Positions 1 through 7,771 of a stretch of 48,561 nt of DNA are shown one piece after another. Position numbers and translations under genes: made by a program. This stretch comes from Spirochaetales bacterium Spiro_12 (lineage in GTDB: Bacteria > Spirochaetota > Spirochaetia > Treponematales > Rectinemataceae). Where the stretch lies: contig LVBN01000130.1 in NCBI GenBank assembly GCA_001603165.1, positions 1 through 48,561 on the forward strand. The letters are read 5' to 3'. Numbering within the stretch: the stretch's first letter is position 1; each line of letters opens with the position of its first letter. Below the pieces are notes generated by a model, which saw only the letters and a program-made list of their open reading frames with translations, did no database searches and had not been told where the DNA came from.

Positions 1-53
1 TGAAAAACGAACCCGCTCCATCCTTTCATCCTCGTGTCGTGGGGCGAGTTGAA

Positions 54-91
54 AGCAAAAAAGGCCCGCGCCTCTGCTGGGCGCGGGCCTT
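54..91 (-). terminator. Intrinsic terminator of the SHOCT gene
   Basis: Positions 61-72 pair perfectly with 80-91 (12 bp, GC-rich, 7-base loop). Read on the minus strand, the stem is followed by a run of six T (62-57). It sits about 50 bases after the stop codon of the gene at 144-443 and should end that transcript. Bases 1-53 show no supportable gene. Confidence 0.85.
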
Positions 92-143
92 CGGATCCGG
101 ACGAATCAACGCCGGTATCCTTAAAAACTTGGCGACTCGATAG

Positions 144-443
144 CTAGCTCTGGAGCTCCTGTTTCATGGCCCTGTAGGTTTCCGCGTCGATCTCGCTCTT
201 CGCATAACGCTCGGCCAGAATCTCAAGGGCTTTTTGGCCCGAAGAGGAATCGGGGATTATCGTGGACCCCGAAGGCGCGCCGTCATCTTCGTACTTCCCG
301 ATCCGGGAATCCTTCGTCCTTCCGAGCTTAATGGCGATATATACGATTCCCGCCACCACCACGAACAAAGCTATTCCTAAGACGAGCCATCCCCAGGGAA
401 AACCCGGGTAACCATATCCAAATCCATTGAATCCACGATACAT
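144..443 (-). CDS. Small membrane-anchored SHOCT-domain protein
   Basis: This 99-residue protein has a Gly/Tyr/Phe-rich N-terminus, one membrane segment (about residues 18-38), a charged linker and a C-terminal short amphipathic helical domain (about 70-98) with the pattern ALEILAERYAKSEID followed by Y-x3-K. That is the SHOCT domain, a short oligomerisation module usually at the C-terminus of small membrane proteins. The ATG at 443 has a good ribosome site (GGAGG, 5 bases upstream). It is separated from the polysaccharide locus by a strong terminator and has its own terminator, so it is probably a separate transcription unit unrelated to polysaccharide synthesis. The precise role is unknown. 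Confidence 0.85.
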   Translation of the reverse strand: MYRGFNGFGYGYPGFPWGWLVLGIALFVVVAGIVYIAIKLGRTKDSRIGKYEDDGAPSGSTIIPDSSSGQKALEILAERYAKSEIDAETYRAMKQELQS

Positions 444-501
444 AAAACCTCCGAAAAAATATAAACTTCATGGATATCAATGCATTTTCCGTGCCAATAA
501 A

Positions 502-534
502 AAAGGCCGTTATTTTCCACAAATAACGGCCTTT
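502..534 (-). terminator. Strong intrinsic terminator ending the polysaccharide locus
   Basis: Positions 502-515 and 521-534 form a perfect 14-bp stem with a 5-base loop. On the minus strand the 3' arm runs into TTTTTTATT. It lies about 235 bases beyond the last polysaccharide gene (stop at 770) and before the gene at 443, so it should end the long minus-strand transcript and insulate the small downstream gene. Confidence 0.85.
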
Positions 535-769
535 AACCCCGCTTTCGCGGAGGCGGGCGGAAAGAACCAGGGGCTAATTTACCCCTGCCGGGAAATTTTT
601 TCCCTCCGGCGATGATTAAAGGATACCCCGGTATTGCCCCGCCGGTTGCGAAAATTTTTCGATTTGTCCAAAAAACAATGCCCGGCCTTGCTATACGAGC
701 CCTGATTTCAGCTCGGTTAATTCTCAGCTAAAAACAGCTATACATCAAGAATGAACCATATTTCGCGAC
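535..769 (-). other. 235-base gap with several minus-strand stem-loops
   Basis: No gene is visible. Read on the minus strand this stretch can form several small hairpins: CAGGGG pairing with CCCCTG (568-587), a six-pair CUCCGC/GCGGGG stem capped by a GAAA tetraloop (538-553), and GCCGG/CCGGC flanking an A/T-rich interior (587-610). A weak CAA..TTG hairpin followed by TTTTTT lies near 671-691. It is either the 3' untranslated region of the long operon or a small structured RNA that shares the terminator at 502-534. Confidence 0.4.
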
Positions 770-1768
770 TTAAACATTATAGATGTCGGTCTTGTAGCGA
801 GATAGGTTCTCAGGAATTCGGAACCATTCGATAGTTTCCTTAAGCCCTTGTTCCAACGAATACATCGGAAGCCAGTTAGTTAAGGACCGTATCTTTTCGT
901 TCGAACCGAGAAGTCTCTCCACTTCGCTGTTTCGCGGTCTTAACCTATTCTCGTCGCTAATCAATTCTGCCTTTGGGTTGATTTGTCTTATTAATTCGCG
1001 AGCCAAAGCGCCTATGCTTATTTCCCGCTGGGTAGCAATATTGATTTCCTGACCTATGGTCGCGTCGCTTTTGGCAATGGCGATAAACCCAGCCGCCGTG
1101 TCTTTTACGTAGTTGAAGTCCCGGGTCGGTTCGAGCGAACCTAGTTTTATGTGGGTCGCGCCGCTGAGAAGCTGTGTGATTATCGTTGGGATTACCGCGC
1201 GCGCCGACTGTCGCGGCCCGTATGTGTTGAATGGTCTGACGATGCTGATCGGAAGATCGAAGCTTTTATGAAAGCTTTCCGCTAAACGGTCCGCGCCGAT
1301 CTTGGTCGCGGAATACGGCGATTGTCCCTGGAAAGGGTGCTGTTCATCTATCGGAACATAGCGCGCGGTGCCGTAGACTTCGGATGTTGAGGTTATCAGT
1401 ACGCGTTTTGTGTCTAGGTGGCGCGCCGCTTGTAATATATTAAGAGTACCTTTGATATTCGTATCGACATAACTGTCTGGAGAGTGGTAACTAAACGGAA
1501 TCGCGATGAGCGCCGCGAGATGGAAAACGACATCGACATCGCTCATTGCGCGCAGCATACCATGGGAATCGCGAATATCCCCGGCGAATATATCAATAGT
1601 ATCGAGCACTTCCTTCGGAAACGAATCGAGCCATCCCCATGTGTTGAAGGAGTTATATTGCACCATCGCGCGTATGCTTGCTCCTTCTTTAAGCAGGGCT
1701 TCGACCAGGTGGCTACCAATAAAACCATCGGCGCCGGTTATTAAAACTTTTACACCGGAAAGTTTCAT
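770..1768 (-). CDS. legB: Nucleotide-sugar 4,6-dehydratase of the legionaminic acid pathway (LegB-like)
   Basis: This 332-residue extended short-chain dehydrogenase/reductase has the NAD-binding motif GADGFIGSH (residues 12-20), the active-site stretch TSTSEVYG (126-133) and Y152-x3-K156. It should convert NDP-GlcNAc to the 4-keto-6-deoxy sugar used by the LegC aminotransferase. The full legionaminic gene set upstream, and a GDP-sugar-making PtmE-like gene two genes away, support LegB with a GDP-linked substrate over an FlaA1/PglF-type enzyme. The ATG at 1768 directly abuts the legF stop, with GGGAG upstream. It is the last gene of the operon. Confidence 0.88.
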   Translation of the reverse strand: MKLSGVKVLITGADGFIGSHLVEALLKEGASIRAMVQYNSFNTWGWLDSFPKEVLDTIDIFAGDIRDSHGMLRAMSDVDVVFHLAALIAIPFSYHSPDSYVDTNIKGTLNILQAARHLDTKRVLITSTSEVYGTARYVPIDEQHPFQGQSPYSATKIGADRLAESFHKSFDLPISIVRPFNTYGPRQSARAVIPTIITQLLSGATHIKLGSLEPTRDFNYVKDTAAGFIAIAKSDATIGQEINIATQREISIGALARELIRQINPKAELISDENRLRPRNSEVERLLGSNEKIRSLTNWLPMYSLEQGLKETIEWFRIPENLSRYKTDIYNV

Positions 1769-2497
1769 CTATTTCTCCCTCGTTAGTATTCTTTCTGGAC
1801 GGTTTGTGTTCGATTTAGCCATGAGTGTTTCAGCAAACGCCAAATCCAGCTCCTCATCGATGTCGATCGATCGTTGTTTAGGCATTATGTAGGCATAGGA
1901 TCGCGATTCAAGAAAGAACTCCCGCTTGTCGCGAAATTCCTCAGTATCGACGATATAAATCGCTCCATTTATTCTATAGAAGATAGGAAGATCCTGGCTT
2001 CTGACTTTTTTCAACTCTGGGCGGATAAAACCAACCAGCGAAGCATCGGGAGGCAATGTGTTGCACCATAGAGGGGAATGTTCCGTCTCGCATACCGAAA
2101 CCACATTGCGAGCCTTTTTCTCGGCGTAAAGGCGCATTGCCGCTCTTATATCTTCGCTTCCCCTGAGCGGCGATGTGGGTTGAAGCAGAATCAAGGTATC
2201 GAAACGCTTATTACACTTTTCTTCATAAAACCTAAGGGCGTGTTCCGCCACGTCAACGCTCGTGGCAGTATCGGAGCCAAGCTCCGCAGGTCGTAAAAAT
2301 GGGGTTTCCGCTCCGTAATCCAGCGCGATGTTTCTGATTTCCTCGCTGTCCGTGGATACGCAGACCGTATCGATAAAAGAACAAGCCAGCGCCGCTTCTA
2401 TGGTCCAAACGATGAGGGGTTTGCCGCCCAGGGGAAGAATCGCTTTGCGCGGCAGCCTTTTGCTTCCTCCCCGTGCGGGGATTATCGCCAGCGTCAT
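1769..2497 (-). CDS. legF: CMP-legionaminic acid synthetase (LegF/NeuA-like cytidylyltransferase)
   Basis: The 242-residue protein opens with the CMP-nonulosonate synthetase signature IIPARGGSKRLPRK (residues 5-18) and carries LLQPTSPLR near 103-111 and a conserved acidic IDIDEELDL stretch near 211-219, as in NeuA, LegF and PseF. It activates the nonulosonic acid as its CMP sugar for the glycosyltransferase. Its start overlaps the ptmE stop as ATGA, and its stop abuts legB. With legI, legG and legC nearby, legionaminic acid is likelier than sialic acid. Sequence alone cannot fully separate LegF from NeuA. Confidence 0.88.
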   Translation of the reverse strand: MTLAIIPARGGSKRLPRKAILPLGGKPLIVWTIEAALACSFIDTVCVSTDSEEIRNIALDYGAETPFLRPAELGSDTATSVDVAEHALRFYEEKCNKRFDTLILLQPTSPLRGSEDIRAAMRLYAEKKARNVVSVCETEHSPLWCNTLPPDASLVGFIRPELKKVRSQDLPIFYRINGAIYIVDTEEFRDKREFFLESRSYAYIMPKQRSIDIDEELDLAFAETLMAKSNTNRPERILTREK

Positions 2498-3582
2498 TGT
2501 ATTCCCCGTTCAAAGCTTTGGATCACATCGCGATACTCCTTCCACTGTCCTATGTCGATATAATCGTTTTCGTTGACCGGATAGGTGAAGACGGGCTTCC
2601 TTTCCTCCAACAACGATGCGATCAGGTCCGTCATATGGAAGGGCTTCCCTTCGGGAATGTACTCCACGCATCGTCCGTCCAAAAGGTACACGCCGGTGTT
2701 GATGGTAAGGCTGAATTCTGGTTTTTCCTTTATGTCCGTCACCCTGCCGCCGTTTCCGAAACTGACCACCCCATAGGGCATCTGCGTATGCTGAATGGAC
2801 GACACGATGGTTATCCATGCCCCGCTTCGTTCGTGAAAAGCCGCCACGTCGCGGTAATCGGCCTTTACGATAATATCGCAGTTCGACACGAAAAACCGTT
2901 CGGGCACCTTCGGAGCCAACAGTTTCAAACTTCCCGCTGTACCGAGAAATTCTTTCTCCCAAAGGTATTCGATTGTGTAATCCCGGGATATACCATCGAA
3001 ATAGGCTCGTATCATCTCTCCACGGAAATTGAGGGTGAAAAAGTACGTCCTTATGCCATATTTCCTGAATTCGTCGATGATCGTCTCGAGTATTGTCTTG
3101 TCCCCTATGGGAATCAACGGCTTAGGAAGAACCTTAGTGAATGGCGCCATTCTGGTGCCTTTTCCTCCGGCCATTATCACCAAGGGGTATTCGAGGGACG
3201 GCTCTTCGGCTTTTTCCCCCTCCGCCGCGTTCCCCGAAAAGAACTCCGACCATGAAACGTATCGCGCTATTGTCCGGTTTCTGGCCAAGATGGGAATGAG
3301 ATCGAAATGATGGTGCAGGAATAATCGTTTCGCGGTCTCGTCGTCATATTCTTCTTCATAGAGCGCCTTAGGCGATTTATTGTATACCTCGTCTATTCCT
3401 TCATCCAGGTTTTTCCCCGAAAGGATGGCTCTCCGTATATCGCCGTCGGTTAGAACGCCGCGGAATACGCCGTCGGCGTCCGCCACCAACAAAGCCCTCC
3501 GCGCCGAGAGATCCAACTGCTTCAGGGCTTCCTTTATGGTAGCCGTCGGAGACACGAGAATCGGATCGTCTTTTTTCACCAT
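2494..3582 (-). CDS. ptmE: CBS-domain sugar-1-phosphate nucleotidyltransferase (PtmE-like)
   Basis: The 362-residue protein has a tandem CBS pair (about 1-118) fused to a nucleotidyltransferase domain starting at VIMAGGKGTRMAPFTKVLPKP (about 135-155). This architecture matches Campylobacter PtmE, which makes GDP-glucosamine from glucosamine-1-phosphate for legionaminic acid. CBS domains suggest allosteric control by an adenine nucleotide. The ATG at 3582 is followed at once by GTG at 3579, which forms a GTGA overlap with the legI stop; either could be the start. No partner PtmF/PtmA gene is visible in the window. Confidence 0.82.
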   Translation of the reverse strand: MVKKDDPILVSPTATIKEALKQLDLSARRALLVADADGVFRGVLTDGDIRRAILSGKNLDEGIDEVYNKSPKALYEEEYDDETAKRLFLHHHFDLIPILARNRTIARYVSWSEFFSGNAAEGEKAEEPSLEYPLVIMAGGKGTRMAPFTKVLPKPLIPIGDKTILETIIDEFRKYGIRTYFFTLNFRGEMIRAYFDGISRDYTIEYLWEKEFLGTAGSLKLLAPKVPERFFVSNCDIIVKADYRDVAAFHERSGAWITIVSSIQHTQMPYGVVSFGNGGRVTDIKEKPEFSLTINTGVYLLDGRCVEYIPEGKPFHMTDLIASLLEERKPVFTYPVNENDYIDIGQWKEYRDVIQSFERGIQ

Positions 3583-4577
3583 TCTATGGCCTCGTCTGCT
3601 TCGTAGTTTCTATGTGCCCGTCCGCCGACGGCAAGGTCCCACAATTCCGAAGGTATTCCCTTGCCCCCCGCGCGCTTGACTAGGAGATTCCCCAAACCAA
3701 GGATTTCGCCCTTTTTGATTGGTTTCGCCGCCACGATCGATCTTCGCACCGAGGGTTTGATTTTTTCCTCGCTTCGATTGGGTCTTTTTATTCCGTCGCC
3801 CAGGGCTAATTCGATATTCCGTATCGCCCGCACCATCGCGGCGAGCTCCGAAGGTTCCAGGCTTGCCGAATGATCCGGCCCTTCCATGCTCCTGTCTAGG
3901 GTGAAGTGCTTTTCTATGATTTCGGCGCCCATGGCCGCGGCGGCTATAGGGATTTCTATTCCCAGAGTATGGTCGGAATAACCTGTAGTAAGTCGGAACG
4001 CCTGACGTAAAGTTTTCATCGCATTCAAGTTGACTTCGCCCATCTGACAAGGATAATTGGTAGTACAGTGCAAAAGACTAATTTCTCCTGATCCTGAATC
4101 GCGCAACTCCTTTATCGCCCGCTCCACTTCCCCGAGCGTCGCCATTCCCGTGGACAGCACGACCGGCAGATGTTTGCCTCCTATGGCGCGAAGGTAGGGG
4201 ATGTTGGTAACCTCGCCTGATCCGATTTTTATCATGGGAAGCTTAAGTCCGTCGGTCAAGAAATCAAGACTTTCCCAATCGTCGGGTGTGGATAAAAATA
4301 AAATGCCAATGGATTGGCAATGTCGTTGCAGGGTTTCAAAATCCGCGAAACCCAGTTCAAGGGCTTTCACCATGGCGAATTGGCTTTCGCTACCGCCGAT
4401 GTTTTTTTCCTGGTATTCCGCCATGGCCGCTGTCTTCGTCAGTATATTTTCGGTTTTGAAAGTTTGAAACTTTACCGCGTCGGCCCCCGCGCTTTTTGCC
4501 GCGTCGCATAACGCGATGGCCAGATCCAGCTTTCCATTATGATTGACGCCGGCTTCGGCGATGATAAACACGCCCAT
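3576..4577 (-). CDS. legI: Legionaminic acid synthase (LegI/NeuB-like)
   Basis: The 333-residue protein has a NeuB TIM barrel (about 1-250) with AEAGVNHNG near the N-terminus, STPDD near residue 95 and EKHFTLDRS-x3-GPDH near 215-230, followed by a C-terminal SAF (antifreeze-like) domain. The family condenses phosphoenolpyruvate with a six-carbon amino sugar to make a nine-carbon nonulosonic acid. The ATG at 4577 has a perfect AGGAGG site. Neighbouring legG supplies the diacetamido hexose and legF activates the product. Neu5Ac or pseudaminic acid synthase is possible by fold, but the context favours legionaminic acid. Confidence 0.9.
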   Translation of the reverse strand: MGVFIIAEAGVNHNGKLDLAIALCDAAKSAGADAVKFQTFKTENILTKTAAMAEYQEKNIGGSESQFAMVKALELGFADFETLQRHCQSIGILFLSTPDDWESLDFLTDGLKLPMIKIGSGEVTNIPYLRAIGGKHLPVVLSTGMATLGEVERAIKELRDSGSGEISLLHCTTNYPCQMGEVNLNAMKTLRQAFRLTTGYSDHTLGIEIPIAAAAMGAEIIEKHFTLDRSMEGPDHSASLEPSELAAMVRAIRNIELALGDGIKRPNRSEEKIKPSVRRSIVAAKPIKKGEILGLGNLLVKRAGGKGIPSELWDLAVGGRAHRNYEADEAIEW

Positions 4578-4585
4578 ATATCCTC

Positions 4586-5608
4586 CTAATACCGGTATTT
4601 CAATATGTAGTTACCGTATCGGGCTATTTTTGAAGGATTTTTCGCTTCCCAGTATCCACATACTTCTTCGTACTCCTGTTTGAGAAAAACCGGTTTCCCG
4701 ATAAAGAATCGCCCAGAAAACGTCGAGAACTTCTTTTTAAAGGCGAGAAGGCTGTTTCGGGGATCGGAATCGCTCCCCCCTCCCAAATGGAATTTTTTCA
4801 CTCCCCGCCGTTTAAGCTCCAGGGCTGTCTTATAAAGCATGAAGTTGTTTGGATTCGCCTTGAGCCAATCTGGATCAGAACCCGATAAATGATAATGTCC
4901 CAAGTCTTCTTCGTAGAGAATAATGGCGCTTGACGCCAACGCGCCGTCTTTTAAGACATTGGCCAAAAAGCCTTCCCCCTCGAATGTTTTTGCGAGCATC
5001 GCAAAATAACGTTCGTCGAAAAAATAAAACTCCTCCGCCTTCAAACGCTCCATGGTTTTACCATAAAGCTGCGCAAACTCCCAGATCCTGGAAAATGAAT
5101 CGTCGACCTCGAACTCCATTCCCTGCTCTATTGCCTTGCGGATCGCGTTGCGGTTCTTGCCATGTATTTGATCAGCCCATATTGAGGCTTCTTCCGCTTC
5201 GAGGTCCATATAGACTGTTTCGCGGTCCCAAACCACGGGAAAAGCTTCCTTCATTAGCTCCGCATTGTCCAGAAGGGGGTGAAACCTTATCAATCCGGCC
5301 AAAATGCCTGCGTCTCTGGCCTCTCGAACCAAGGAAGCCGCCGCTCTTTTCAAAAATCCCTCTTCGGCGCTGTTACTTACAGGCCCTCCGTACCCATAGG
5401 GTGTTTCGAAATCATAAAGCCCTTGCGTTCCGGGAACAGGGCTCAGAAGCATGGGTAGTATGAATATGGAATCGTTTTCCTCGTATACGAATGCCCTTGC
5501 CTGGTGCTGGCGATCTTCGTAAAGCCTGGAATACTCCTCTGTAAAATATAGGTCTTTATTGGTTTTGGGTATTTCCCCCAGGAACAGATTCCAATCACCG
5601 GTGATCAT
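4586..5608 (-). CDS. FemAB/GNAT-like acyltransferase inside the legionaminic set
   Basis: The 340-residue protein resembles the FemAB/peptidoglycan-bridge superfamily of tandem GNAT folds. It carries GKNRNAIRKA (about 150-159), a motif shared with two other proteins of this window, and a C-terminal core around NNFMLYKTALE and KKFHLGGGSD. Superfamily members use aminoacyl-tRNA or another acyl donor to acylate amino groups. Lying between legG/PLP-fold and legI, it could acylate an amino sugar precursor, perhaps in place of LegH. I prefer the ATG at 5608 (GGGGGG upstream, 14-base overlap with the preceding gene) over a longer start at 5650. The substrate is unknown. Confidence 0.6.
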   Translation of the reverse strand: MITGDWNLFLGEIPKTNKDLYFTEEYSRLYEDRQHQARAFVYEENDSIFILPMLLSPVPGTQGLYDFETPYGYGGPVSNSAEEGFLKRAAASLVREARDAGILAGLIRFHPLLDNAELMKEAFPVVWDRETVYMDLEAEEASIWADQIHGKNRNAIRKAIEQGMEFEVDDSFSRIWEFAQLYGKTMERLKAEEFYFFDERYFAMLAKTFEGEGFLANVLKDGALASSAIILYEEDLGHYHLSGSDPDWLKANPNNFMLYKTALELKRRGVKKFHLGGGSDSDPRNSLLAFKKKFSTFSGRFFIGKPVFLKQEYEEVCGYWEAKNPSKIARYGNYILKYRY

Positions 5609-6635
5609 ACTCTGCCCCCCTAGCCCCCGCCTTCGCCAAGGTTTCGGCAATCCGGCGCATGTCCTTCGTTCCGTAACGTTGGTCGATCACCAAGCTGAGT
5701 TCATGGTCTCTCAAAAATCCGCAATATCCTTCCTCGGACAGTTTCGGCCAATGGACAGGCAGATAGATTCGCTCTTCCATAAGCATTCTTCTCACCTCGT
5801 CGCGATTTTCGATAGCCACCGGAAGAGCCAAAGGAGTCGCGGAAAGGCGCGCGGGAATCAAAGTCTTCAATCCAATCGACTCGATCGCTTCCGACAGAAA
5901 CGAGAAATTTTCTTTTCTTCGTTGTTTGATTCCGTCGTCGAGTTCCGAATTCCTCAGTAACGCGGCCAGGCTCCCCGCCTTAGTGACCGTTTCTTCTTGA
6001 TCGAAGATGGTCTCGGCGATCGAAAAAAGATCGAGATACAGCTTGTCCGATAGCTTTTTTTCGCGAGAGATCGACTTGACCAGCCCTCCGCAGGCTTTTA
6101 TCGCCCCCGCTTCGGACGCCGGCCCTTCAGGAACTAGTTCATTCTCTCCAGCGAAGGCATACGCCCCTTCCGGAACGGCCAGATATTTTCGATAGCCCCC
6201 GAACGCGTAATCGGCGGCCGCGGGTTTGGCGGCGAAGGGACTTTGGACAAGATCGGCGATCACGATTCCTCCGGAATCGCGCAGCATGGCCGAACTCCGC
6301 CCTATGTCAGTGAGGCCGAAATAATCCACCACAAGTATCAACCTACCCGCTACGCGGTCGAGAAGCGATTTCTCGGGTGACAGGCCTTCGACGATCTTAT
6401 ACGTTTCGATCCGAAATCCCTCGCGCACGGTAGCCTCCGTCACCGAATCGCAGAGGTAATCCGGCAGGAGAATCGAATCGAAACCTGACCGACGGACATA
6501 ACGAAGTATCGCCCGATAAGCCGATCTTCCACTGGAGAATAAGGGTTTATATCCCGCGACTTTGGGCGAAAAATCCTGCGGATTCAGTTCGAATTCGCCG
6601 CCTATGGGATGCTGATTCCTGAAATGTCCGTTCAT
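5595..6635 (-). CDS. Divergent DegT-fold PLP-dependent aminotransferase-like protein
   Basis: The 346-residue protein has the outline of a fold-type I PLP enzyme: SSGRSAYRAIL (34-44) at the usual SGT/S-AL position, DLVQSPF (128-134) at the usual cofactor-pyridine aspartate, and FGGYRKYLAVPEG (145-157) with a candidate Schiff-base lysine, K150. These differ from the canonical DegT motifs of the neighbouring LegC. It overlaps legG by ATGA and is followed by the FemAB-like gene, so the pair may act together on a legionaminic intermediate or side chain. Its activity and substrate cannot be told from sequence. Confidence 0.55.
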   Translation of the reverse strand: MNGHFRNQHPIGGEFELNPQDFSPKVAGYKPLFSSGRSAYRAILRYVRRSGFDSILLPDYLCDSVTEATVREGFRIETYKIVEGLSPEKSLLDRVAGRLILVVDYFGLTDIGRSSAMLRDSGGIVIADLVQSPFAAKPAAADYAFGGYRKYLAVPEGAYAFAGENELVPEGPASEAGAIKACGGLVKSISREKKLSDKLYLDLFSIAETIFDQEETVTKAGSLAALLRNSELDDGIKQRRKENFSFLSEAIESIGLKTLIPARLSATPLALPVAIENRDEVRRMLMEERIYLPVHWPKLSEEGYCGFLRDHELSLVIDQRYGTKDMRRIAETLAKAGARGAEYDHR

Positions 6636-7771
6636 TTACATCCTAGAAGATGGGCTTTTTCTCGAAAAACCTTTACAATTCGTTCGGCGCTGTGCCCGTC
6701 GCCGTAATAGTGATCGGGGTCCGTTTTGGGGAAACCGGCCCTCTCCAGCATGGAAAGGGTATCTTCGATAGACCGGGGGCTGGAATCGCAGGAATGGACA
6801 TTCTTGCACAAATGACGTCCTTTTTGCCGCTCTCCTATATTGAGGACCGGAATCCCGAACAACGGCGCTTCTACGATTCCGCTCGACGAGTTTCCCGCCA
6901 TCAAGGCGCATTCCGCCATGAGTGAAATAAATCTGGATTGGCCTAAAGACTTCCTCACTTTCAGCTTTTCCGGCATTTGTTCCGCTATCGACTCCAGATA
7001 TGCGTTGATTTTTCGTCCGCCTTGGTCCGCGTTCGCGTACGTGGCGATGGTGATCATGTCTTGTATTCCCAGGACGGCGCCCACCGCCGCCTTAAGGGTT
7101 TTAATGTTTTCGGAAATAGATCGTTTCGTTTCGGGGTGGTACGAGAATAACACCCATTTTTTGCTCGGATCTAGGCCGAGGTCAGCGGCAAGCTCATCGC
7201 GGGACATTCTTGGAAGTCGCCTAATGTTGTCAAGTCCTGGCTCTCCCACCGCGAACACCCGCTGGGGGTCTTCCCCCATGCTCATGAGGCGTTCAGCCGA
7301 TTCTTCGGTACCCGGAAAATGCAACGACGCCATTTTCGATACCGCATTACGAATCTGATCATCAATGGCGCCGAGCGTGACATCGCCCCCCGAAATATGG
7401 GCGATGGGAATCCGCATGACCAGGGCCGCGGAGCATATCGGGAGCAATTCGTACCTGTCGCCCAAAACCATTAGCCAATCGGGCATTAATTTTTCAAGCG
7501 CGTCGGCCATCCCCATGGAGCAACGGCCCATGGATCGCACAAGCGAGGCGGCGTTATCGGAATCTAAGCCCATATCCACCCTTGCGTCGATGGCAAACCC
7601 GTCGGCTTCGATTTCCTTCCACGTAAGACCGTATTCCGGAGATAAATGCGCGCCGGTTACGATAAGCTGCAACGGCATATCGCGGGAATCCGCGATTTCT
7701 TTCATCACCCAGCGGAGCAGGCCGTATTCCGACCTGGCGGCGGTAACGACGCAAACTTTAAACCTTCTCAT
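6632..7771 (-). CDS. legG: Hydrolysing NDP-sugar 2-epimerase (LegG/NeuC-like)
   Basis: The 379-residue protein is a hydrolysing UDP-GlcNAc 2-epimerase homologue: TAARSEYGLLR near residues 10-20, LGDRYELL near 103-110, HISGGDVTLGAIDDQIRNAV near 125-144, GNSSSGIVEAP in the C-terminal Rossmann domain and a YGDGHSAERIV end. It removes the nucleotide and inverts C2 to give the free 2,4-diacetamido sugar used by LegI. It overlaps legC upstream and the PLP-fold gene downstream with ATGA junctions. NeuC is the alternative, but legC and legB in the same operon argue for LegG. Confidence 0.88.
   Translation of the reverse strand: MRRFKVCVVTAARSEYGLLRWVMKEIADSRDMPLQLIVTGAHLSPEYGLTWKEIEADGFAIDARVDMGLDSDNAASLVRSMGRCSMGMADALEKLMPDWLMVLGDRYELLPICSAALVMRIPIAHISGGDVTLGAIDDQIRNAVSKMASLHFPGTEESAERLMSMGEDPQRVFAVGEPGLDNIRRLPRMSRDELAADLGLDPSKKWVLFSYHPETKRSISENIKTLKAAVGAVLGIQDMITIATYANADQGGRKINAYLESIAEQMPEKLKVRKSLGQSRFISLMAECALMAGNSSSGIVEAPLFGIPVLNIGERQKGRHLCKNVHSCDSSPRSIEDTLSMLERAGFPKTDPDHYYGDGHSAERIVKVFREKAHLLGCK

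Noticed and set aside
2473-3255. 260-codon open frame on the plus strand
   Set aside because: It is fully antisense to the PtmE-like gene, which has clear CBS and nucleotidyltransferase motifs.
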